Origin: an uncultured Bacilli bacterium
Lineage (GTDB): Bacteria; Bacillota_I; Bacilli_A; RF39; UBA660
Direction of reading: 5' to 3'
NCBI GenBank assembly: GCA_947626445.1
Contig: CANQSC010000038.1
Location: forward strand, 1-11,052
DNA: 11,052 nt
Shown: one piece after another, positions 6,166-11,052 of the stretch
Numbering within the stretch: the stretch's first letter is position 1
How the letters are laid out: every line of letters begins with the position of its first letter
Notes under the pieces: model-generated
Seen by the model: the letters and a program-made list of their open reading frames with translations, nothing else
The model's database searches: none
What the model was told of the DNA's origin: nothing
Position numbers and translations under genes: made by a program

Positions 6166-6173
6166 GTAATTTT

Positions 6174-7280
6174 TTATATACTTTCCGTTAAATTAATAGT
6201 TATTTCAAGAGTATTACTACCTCTTAAAACTTTAACTTTTATGCTATCACCAACATTATGATTAAATAGCAAATATCTTAAGAACGCTATACTAGTTATT
6301 TCTTTACCATCCATTTCTGTTATGATATCTCCATCTTTTAAACCAGCTTTATCAGCAGGACTATCACTATTAACATCTTCTATAAAGACACCATTATTGA
6401 TATCTAAATCATTATATCTTGGATAATATAAATATTGAGCTTCTGCTAAATTACGCATTGTTATTCCAAGTAATGGTCTTTTAATTGTTTCTCCTTTTTC
6501 TAATTTTTCGGCAAAGTTCATCGCTGTTTCAATAGGAATAGCAAATCCCATTCCTTCAACTCCCGTACTTGCTAGTTTAAGTGAAGTAATACCAATAACT
6601 TCGCCATTAGCATTTACTAAAGGTCCACCAGAGTTACCTGAATTAATAGCAGCATCTGTTTGTAAAACACTCATCATCATATCATTAGTAGTGCTATTAG
6701 ATAATGATACACCTACTAAACGATTTTTGCCAGAAAGGATTCCTCTTGTAACTGTTCCTGAATATGAATCAGCATCAAGTGGAGCTCCAACAGAAAATAC
6801 TGTATCTCCTATTTTAGCATTTTCACTACTACCAATACTTGCTACTTTATCAGCTTCTTTTTTATCAACAGTTAAAACGGCTATATCAGAATAAGCATCT
6901 TTACCAGCAACCTTAGTTTCAACTAAATTACCATTAGTAAATTCGACAAATATTGAATCTCCTTTTTCTATAACATGATTATTAGTTAAAATATAAGCAT
7001 TATTATCATCAGTTTTATAAACAAAACCAGTACCTGTTGCATATAATTGTTTCTTTTGATATGTTCTTACAACAACTACAGCATCATAAATCTTATCAAC
7101 AGCTTCACTAATACCATTATCTACAATACTAACATTTCTTGTTTCAACTTGTTCACTTACTGTCTTAATAAAAGGTTCTGGAAAAAAATACATTAATAAA
7201 TATAATCCTCCAGCTCCTAAGAAAAACATAACTACTGCAATTAACCAATACTTTCCATCATTACTTTTTTTATTTTCCAT
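6174..7280 (-). CDS. Membrane-anchored HtrA/DegP-family serine protease with PDZ domain
   Basis: A 368-residue HtrA-type quality-control protease. It has a short cytoplasmic N terminus, one membrane anchor (about 12-33), and a trypsin-like domain (about 55-260). The catalytic triad is visible: His102 in TNNHVIE, Asp132 in YSDIAVL and Ser217 in NSGNSGGPLV. A single PDZ domain (about 270-362) contains NGVFIEDV, SPADKAGLKDGDII and GDSIKVKVLR. Length and order match the YkdA/YyxA/HtrC-type HtrAs of Bacillota, so the active site should face outside the cell. Its ATG shares its A with the TAA of the upstream abi gene (TAATG), and GTGGAA lies inside the abi end, so translation is probably coupled. 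The exact paralogue cannot be told from the window. It is complete, with no missing catalytic residue. Confidence 0.95.
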   Translation of the reverse strand: MENKKSNDGKYWLIAVVMFFLGAGGLYLLMYFFPEPFIKTVSEQVETRNVSIVDNGISEAVDKIYDAVVVVRTYQKKQLYATGTGFVYKTDDNNAYILTNNHVIEKGDSIFVEFTNGNLVETKVAGKDAYSDIAVLTVDKKEADKVASIGSSENAKIGDTVFSVGAPLDADSYSGTVTRGILSGKNRLVGVSLSNSTTNDMMMSVLQTDAAINSGNSGGPLVNANGEVIGITSLKLASTGVEGMGFAIPIETAMNFAEKLEKGETIKRPLLGITMRNLAEAQYLYYPRYNDLDINNGVFIEDVNSDSPADKAGLKDGDIITEMDGKEITSIAFLRYLLFNHNVGDSIKVKVLRGSNTLEITINLTESI

Positions 7281-8206
7281 TATAGTTCCACTATCCTTTC
7301 ATAATTAAGAGGAAATCCCATCTCATTTAAAACTTTTTCAATTGATATACTATGTAACTTTTCCTCTAAAACTTTAATTTCATATTTTAATTCATTTATT
7401 AATAAGAAAAAATCATTTTTTCTTAACATTTGTTTTAAAATAATAATAAGGGCAAATAAATCATTTTTACCATATATATATTTATTATCTATTTGTGGTA
7501 TTTTTAAATTTTGATGATATTTAGTATTTTCGATATCATGTTGAGCTTTATGACTATATAAGATATCTTCATGAGCACATAGATTTCTAAAGTTAGCTAA
7601 AATTGGTAAATATACTAATAGATCATCTCTTGATATTTTAAAATCATCAGCAATAGCTTTTTGATCTTCAAATTTTAAGATTTGATAGAATTCGCCAACT
7701 ATCCCAAAAGATAAAATTTTAACTACAATCCATAATGGAATATAACCATATTTATCCATATAATGCATTGTTGCTTGATGTTGTCCCCCATTTATTCTTA
7801 TTTGTCTTTTCATTTTTCTTAGTAAATCATCTACTTGTTTTTTCCTTTTACGATCATTAGTAAAATTTTTAGGATCTAAATATTGTCTTTCTTTATATCC
7901 ATAACGCATAGATAAGTTATAAGCAATAATACTTTTAATATTATTTTCAATAATAAGAAGGTTTTTAAAAATTATATTTCTGATATGGCGATCAAAATGA
8001 AACATCGCATATAGTTCATCAAAATCAGCACCGGGAATAAAACTTTTATCACTTTCACTAATCATAAATAAGAGACGATAACCGTTTAAAAAGAAATAAT
8101 TTTCTCTTAATAAAATTTCTTTAGCTTCTAGGATATTATTTATAATAAGTCCTTTACTTTGTAATATATTAATTTGTTCATCTAAAGTTTTAAATGTCTT
8201 ATTCAT
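7280..8206 (-). CDS. Abi_2 (AbiD/AbiF-like) abortive-infection family protein, HEPN type
   Basis: The 308-residue protein shows the ordered motifs of the Abi_2 family. These are ENYFFLNGYRLLF (35-47), FDRHIRNIIFKNLLIIENNIK (71-91), YGYIPLWIVVKILSFG (153-168) and the C-terminal NFRNLCAHEDILYSH (205-219). The last contains R207-N-L-C-A-H212, an R-x4-H motif typical of HEPN RNases. Abi_2 members such as lactococcal AbiD and AbiF confer phage abortive infection; the RNase mechanism here is inference. The ATG has AGAGGTGG upstream and an extended -10 at 8231-8239. Its stop overlaps the ATG of the HtrA protease gene, so the two proteins are made from one mRNA. No antitoxin-like gene is adjacent, unless HtrA acts as regulator. 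All diagnostic motifs are present and the frame is intact. Confidence 0.9.
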   Translation of the reverse strand: MNKTFKTLDEQINILQSKGLIINNILEAKEILLRENYFFLNGYRLLFMISESDKSFIPGADFDELYAMFHFDRHIRNIIFKNLLIIENNIKSIIAYNLSMRYGYKERQYLDPKNFTNDRKRKKQVDDLLRKMKRQIRINGGQHQATMHYMDKYGYIPLWIVVKILSFGIVGEFYQILKFEDQKAIADDFKISRDDLLVYLPILANFRNLCAHEDILYSHKAQHDIENTKYHQNLKIPQIDNKYIYGKNDLFALIIILKQMLRKNDFFLLINELKYEIKVLEEKLHSISIEKVLNEMGFPLNYERIVEL

Positions 8207-8230
8207 TGCCCACCTCTTATCCTAAAAGAC

Positions 8231-8241
8231 ATTATATCACA
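8231..8241 (-). promoter_or_regulatory. Extended -10 promoter of the abi-htrA operon
   Basis: The minus strand reads TGTGATATAAT, with TATAAT at 8236-8231 and TGA just before it. It lies 24 bp upstream of the abi ATG, leaving a short leader with the AGAGGTGG site. No good -35 is seen at 16-18 bp, as expected for an extended -10. The 11-mer is identical to that at 371-381. Confidence 0.65.
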
Positions 8242-8327
8242 AAGTATGTTTTAATTGTAGTTTTTATTAATGACCTTTTTGTTAACATTTGGTGAAAAAT
8301 AGGTGAATTTATTATTTAAAAATAATA

Positions 8328-8336
8328 TGATATAAT
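8328..8336 (+). promoter_or_regulatory. Extended -10 promoter of the phospholipase C-like gene
   Basis: TGATATAAT has a consensus TATAAT (8331-8336) with TGn in front. The -35 region is a weak TTTATT at 8308-8313. The start codon is 24 bp downstream, behind AAAGGAGGA. It diverges from the abi promoter, about 90 bp away, so the two may compete or share a regulator; no operator palindrome is obvious. Confidence 0.65.
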
Positions 8337-8360
8337 GGATAAACTTAAAGGAGGATATTT

Positions 8361-9305
8361 ATGCCATCAATTGTAACTCATCATTTATTTGCTAAAGATT
8401 GTTTATTAAACTTTGAAAAAAAAGTTAATAAAGATATTTATTATATTTTTGCTCAAAGTTTTGATAATTTAGCTTATTATCATTTTTTTACAGGCTTAAA
8501 TAATGAAGTTAAACAATTAAGTAATATTGCTCAAAGTACTAAAACAAATGAATATTTTATAAATTTATTAAATTATATTAAAGATAATAATTTAAAAGAT
8601 GATAAAGATGTTATTGGCTATTTATTTGGCAGTATTTGTCATTATGCTCTTGATTCAACCTGCCATCCTTTTGTTGTCTATGAAACAGGCACATTAAATA
8701 TTGACCAAAAATATCGTGGTGGTCATGAAAAAATGGAAGTTATGATAGACGCGATTTTATATGAAGAAAAAGAACATAAATCATTATATAAAGAAAGTTT
8801 AAGTGATACTTTACTTCCTAAAGTAAAATTTTCAAATAATTTAAAAAAAGCTTTAGACTATACTTTCAATAAAACTTTTAAAATAAATAAAATGGGCATT
8901 AAGTATGAAAAAGCTATTAAAACTGGTAACTTCATTTTAAAATATTTTGTAACTGATAAAACTGGTATTAAAAAGAAAATTTATAAAATAAAAGATCATT
9001 TTGGTAAAGGTAAAATGTATCAATATTTAAGTTTTAATATAAAAAAATTAGATAAAAGTTTTCTTAATTTAAAACATAATGAATGGTGCTACCCTATAGA
9101 TAATACAATTATTAAAAATAGTTCATTTTATGACTTATATGATGAAGCTACTATTTTTGCTAAGCATTTATTTAATGTTAGTTTAGATTATTTAAATAAC
9201 CTATTATTATCCGAAAAAAAATTAAATAAAGAATTTAAAGATTTATCTTATGTTACAGGATTAGATTGGCATTTAAAAAAGAAAACAAAATATTTCAAAA
9301 TATAG
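8361..9305 (+). CDS. Zinc-dependent phospholipase C-family protein
   Basis: The 314-residue protein carries the metal-ligand pattern of the zinc-dependent phospholipase C family (Zn_dep_PLPC). This is THHLF (6-10), QSFDNLAYYHF with Asp35 (32-42), GSICHYALDSTCHPF with His94, Asp98 and His102 (90-104), and GHEKMEVMIDAIL with His122, Glu126 and Asp130 (121-133). The ligands are in the usual order. No signal peptide is visible: the protein begins MPSIVTHHLF, so it is probably cytosolic or membrane-peripheral, unlike secreted clostridial alpha-toxin. Such intracellular members are common in gut Bacillota and their substrate is unknown. The C-terminal half is Lys- and Asn-rich. It has a strong ribosome binding site (AAAGGAGGA), its own promoter and no partner in the same direction. 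Confidence 0.87.
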   Translation: MPSIVTHHLFAKDCLLNFEKKVNKDIYYIFAQSFDNLAYYHFFTGLNNEVKQLSNIAQSTKTNEYFINLLNYIKDNNLKDDKDVIGYLFGSICHYALDSTCHPFVVYETGTLNIDQKYRGGHEKMEVMIDAILYEEKEHKSLYKESLSDTLLPKVKFSNNLKKALDYTFNKTFKINKMGIKYEKAIKTGNFILKYFVTDKTGIKKKIYKIKDHFGKGKMYQYLSFNIKKLDKSFLNLKHNEWCYPIDNTIIKNSSFYDLYDEATIFAKHLFNVSLDYLNNLLLSEKKLNKEFKDLSYVTGLDWHLKKKTKYFKI

Positions 9306-9310
9306 AATAA

Positions 9311-9375
9311 AGCTTTTTAAGGTATCTTATTATTATTTAACAGATTTTTTACCTAATGTTAATTGTTAAAAAGCT
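9311..9375. repeat. Inverted repeat after the phospholipase gene
   Basis: AGCTTTTTAA (9311-9320) faces its exact reverse complement TTAAAAAGCT (9366-9375) across 45 nt. A smaller AGGTA/TACCT pair lies inside (9320-9324 / 9350-9354). It may stabilise or end the phospholipase mRNA, but no T-run follows on the plus strand, so I do not call it a terminator. Confidence 0.4.
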
Positions 9376-9716
9376 AAAACAAATCGGAAATTGATGAAAA
9401 TGTACGTATCGCCGTAAGCGTAATCGAAACTGAACATGCCAACACCATAATATAATTATTCTTTAGATTGGTTTGTAGGTCGTTTAAATGATAAAAAGAG
9501 AAACTAGGTATGTGATACAATTGAATTACTTGCTTGATGATTTAAAGCTGTCTCACTACATACTTTTTTTGCTCATTTAAAATCATTATCGCCATATTCT
9601 TTATCTATTTCAGCAAAACATCAATGTTTCAATTATGTTTTTTACATTTTTCTAATTTTTTAACTTCTTTATGACTCTCTTTATATTTGATAACATCTGT
9701 GTCTTCGTTTCGTTTA
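9366..9716 (-). pseudogene. Decayed coding remnant downstream of the 380-aa gene
   Basis: One minus-strand frame from about 9716 reads KRNEDTDVIKYKESHKEV, KLEKCKKHN, then TGA (9629-9631) and NIDV. After a one-base loss in the T-run at 9615-9618, a second frame reads FAEIDKEYGDNDFK, TGA (9573-9575), AKKVCSETALNHQASNSIVSHT and TAG. The same frame continues with two stops to MFSFDYAYGDTYIFINF and a final TAA (9366-9368). Composition is protein-like throughout, with both TGAs at places where Trp would fit. No family is recognised. It starts just after the stop of the upstream gene, so it is either a second gene of that operon or its former C-terminal extension. The 423-bp stretch 9306-9728 holds nothing else that I can support. 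Confidence 0.45.
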
Positions 9717-9728
9717 TGTTTTCTTTAT

Positions 9729-10871
9729 CTATTGTTTCTTGTTTTTCTTTTCTTCTACTAAAGATGCTTTTGGTTCAATTGTAGGTACTGCTTCTATGAT
9801 ATTCTTTTTTTTATTCAGATAGTCTAATATTTCTGATAAAAAAACATAGTTCTTGTTAAATTCACAAGATTCTTGTATAATCTTATATCCTTCATAATTT
9901 TCTAGTTGCAAAGATTCCATATTCATTATTTTTGTATCGAATATAGTAGGATAACCTATGATTATTTGTGGATCTGTTCCATCAATTTTTTCTATATGAA
10001 ATAATCGAATGTCTCTTGTGCGTAATTTATGCTTTTCAAAGAAGTCATTTTTGAGTTTTAAAACCTCATCTGTAAGTCTCCAAATTTCACTATTGGTTTT
10101 TACTACATTCCAAAAAGGCTCGTTATCAATAAAGGATTGATGGATGTAATATAGTGTTATATCATCTTTATTTTGAATGCATATTTTTATATCGCATTCT
10201 TTTTTTCTTTTTAAACTTCTTCCTATCTCATCAAATTTCCTATTTATATAAATATTTATTCCATTACAAAAAATTTCTTTATCTTCATAAACTATATCAG
10301 TATTAAATTCATACATTGGCTTTGTAATATTTTTATTATATATGGAATTGATATGATCACTTATAAATTTTGAAGTAAACATATTATCTTCTTTCGTTAA
10401 TACTGTATAAGGTGATAAAATTTCAAATTCAAATGAATAAAAATATGTACTTGAAATATTATAATAAGGTTTCATGTTATCAAGCATAGTTGTTTTAATT
10501 TTATAAATTTCACCAAAATCATTAACTACTCCTTCTTGATGAAATACAGCATCATCAACAACAAGAATATCCATAGGATAAATTATATATCCTTTCTTAT
10601 AAATTTCAATTATGTTATTCAGTGTTTCATTGTTAAAATTAGGGTTCAACATATTTATTTTGTTTTTCAACACTTCATCTAATTTTTTATATAATTTTAA
10701 TTTTTGTTCTTTTGATATATTGGTTACATCAATGGAATTACAACATACCAAAGCTTTTCTTAATAAATCACATACTTTATATTTTTTATCACAATGTTCA
10801 AGTTCAACTATTTTAAAAACATTATAGTTAATTTCATATATTTTTTCTTTTATTTCATCTAATGTTTTCAT
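9729..10871 (-). CDS. Unrecognised 380-residue soluble protein
   Basis: A complete open frame with ATG and AAAGGAAA upstream (spacing about 7). The protein has no signal peptide or membrane helix. Its N terminus (1-95) is helical and charged, with several Cys (27, 34, 43, 44). The middle and C-terminal part (95-350) is mixed alpha/beta, with aromatic-rich strands such as YFYSFEFEILSPY (143-155) and IIIGYPTIFDTK (303-314). The last 15 residues are a Lys/Glu tail. No catalytic signature, nucleotide-binding loop or zinc motif stands out, and I do not recognise a family. It lies in an accessory-looking stretch beside a decayed gene, so mobile-element or defence cargo is possible but unproven. Its intactness next to ruins suggests recent use or recent arrival. 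Confidence 0.7.
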   Translation of the reverse strand: MKTLDEIKEKIYEINYNVFKIVELEHCDKKYKVCDLLRKALVCCNSIDVTNISKEQKLKLYKKLDEVLKNKINMLNPNFNNETLNNIIEIYKKGYIIYPMDILVVDDAVFHQEGVVNDFGEIYKIKTTMLDNMKPYYNISSTYFYSFEFEILSPYTVLTKEDNMFTSKFISDHINSIYNKNITKPMYEFNTDIVYEDKEIFCNGINIYINRKFDEIGRSLKRKKECDIKICIQNKDDITLYYIHQSFIDNEPFWNVVKTNSEIWRLTDEVLKLKNDFFEKHKLRTRDIRLFHIEKIDGTDPQIIIGYPTIFDTKIMNMESLQLENYEGYKIIQESCEFNKNYVFLSEILDYLNKKKNIIEAVPTIEPKASLVEEKKNKKQ

Positions 10872-10984
10872 AAAAAATTTCCTTTCAAATAATCAAATGA
10901 ATATATATTTCTTTAATAAACTTTAATCTATACTCTATCATACATTACTTTTAAACACAAGATATTTACGGTTTTATGCAGGAT

Positions 10985-11011
10985 AAACGCATGAGAAATT
11001 ATGCGTTTTTT
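10985..11011 (+). terminator. Terminator-like hairpin before the next plus-strand gene
   Basis: AAACGCAT (10985-10992), loop GAGAAATT, ATGCGTTT (11001-11008) and a T-run to 11011. The stem is 8 bp and perfect. No plus-strand gene ends to its left, since the 380-aa gene reads the other way, so it may be an attenuator in the leader of the gene beyond the window edge. An upstream ATGC (10976-10979) can pair with the GCAT of the first arm and could compete with the terminator stem. Confidence 0.5.
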
Positions 11012-11036
11012 ATGATATTATAATAATAAAAAAGAA

Positions 11037-11052
11037 AAAAGGTGGTAAAAGA
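11037..11052 (+). promoter_or_regulatory. Ribosome binding site for a gene starting past the window edge
   Basis: AAAAGGTGGTAAAAGA ends the window. AGGTGG is a good ribosome binding site and the last base would be six or more bases beyond it, so a plus-strand start codon probably follows immediately. A possible -10, TATAAT, lies at 11019-11024, just after the hairpin, without a visible -35. Confidence 0.4.

Noticed and set aside
6691..6894. Plus-strand open frame of 67 codons
   Set aside because: Antisense to the catalytic domain of the HtrA protease, which has all its family motifs; the open frame is a by-product.
6174..7280. Trypsin-like protease as a dedicated defence effector
   Set aside because: It has a membrane anchor and PDZ domain in ordinary HtrA order, so a housekeeping envelope protease is the simpler reading; the link to Abi is kept only as a hypothesis.
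9400..9450. Slightly GC-richer stretch as a possible tRNA or small RNA
   Set aside because: No cloverleaf or stable paired stem could be drawn by eye. It fits the end of a decayed minus-strand reading frame better.
10612..10827. Plus-strand open frame of 71 codons
   Set aside because: Antisense to the 380-residue gene, with no ribosome binding site and low-complexity composition.
1..11052. Genome-wide use of TGA as Trp (genetic code 4)
   Set aside because: TGA is the true stop of yabP, yabQ and the EcfA2-like gene, and the intact genes checked use TGG for Trp. The TGAs at Trp-like positions are confined to dead ORFs.

Overview
The window comes from a very AT-rich, low-GC Gram-positive genome (Bacillota, probably an uncultured gut lineage near Bacilli/Erysipelotrichia or the Mollicutes-like 'RF39' type; the lineage is inference). 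The reasons are: the sporulation/division block yabP-yabQ-divIC, strong AGGAGG-type ribosome binding sites, and the standard code. TGA ends three genes in ATGA or tight junctions (yabP, yabQ, the second EcfA-like gene), and the intact genes I checked use TGG for Trp.

Layout. 1-60: T-rich DNA with repeated TGTCA/TGACA blocks. 79-351: a compact MITE-like element of about 242 bp, a large imperfect palindrome between terminal inverted repeats and a perfect 15-bp direct repeat. 371-1289: a plus-strand pair encoding a small multi-pass membrane protein and a membrane-anchored PH-like protein, ending at a terminator. 1288-4173 (minus): yabP, yabQ and divIC, then a terminator, then two degenerate EcfA-type ABC proteins and truA. 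The usual ecfA1-ecfA2-ecfT-truA block has here lost ecfT, and both ATPases are reduced.

4183-6133: about 2 kb of decaying accessory DNA on the minus strand. It holds a broken surface/pilin-like (DUF6273-type) fragment, one short intact-looking ORF, an unidentified coding remnant, and a MobV plasmid relaxase with several single-base frameshifts. This looks like the trace of an integrated mobilizable element. A C8 tract lies upstream of the relaxase.

6134-8241 (minus): an Abi_2 (AbiD/AbiF-like) protein with a HEPN-type R-x4-H motif, whose TAA stop overlaps the ATG of a membrane-anchored HtrA-family serine protease, followed by a terminator. Divergently from it, 8361-9305 (plus) encodes a zinc-dependent phospholipase C-family protein. 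Both sides of this divergent intergenic region use an extended -10 promoter.

9306-11052: a second accessory stretch with a decayed minus-strand gene, an unrecognised 380-residue soluble protein, and at the right edge a terminator-like hairpin followed by a ribosome binding site for a plus-strand gene that starts beyond the window.

No clearly new complete system is visible. The best candidates are the translationally coupled HEPN-Abi/HtrA pair, the fossil ECF ATPase pair kept as open frames beside truA, and the MITE.
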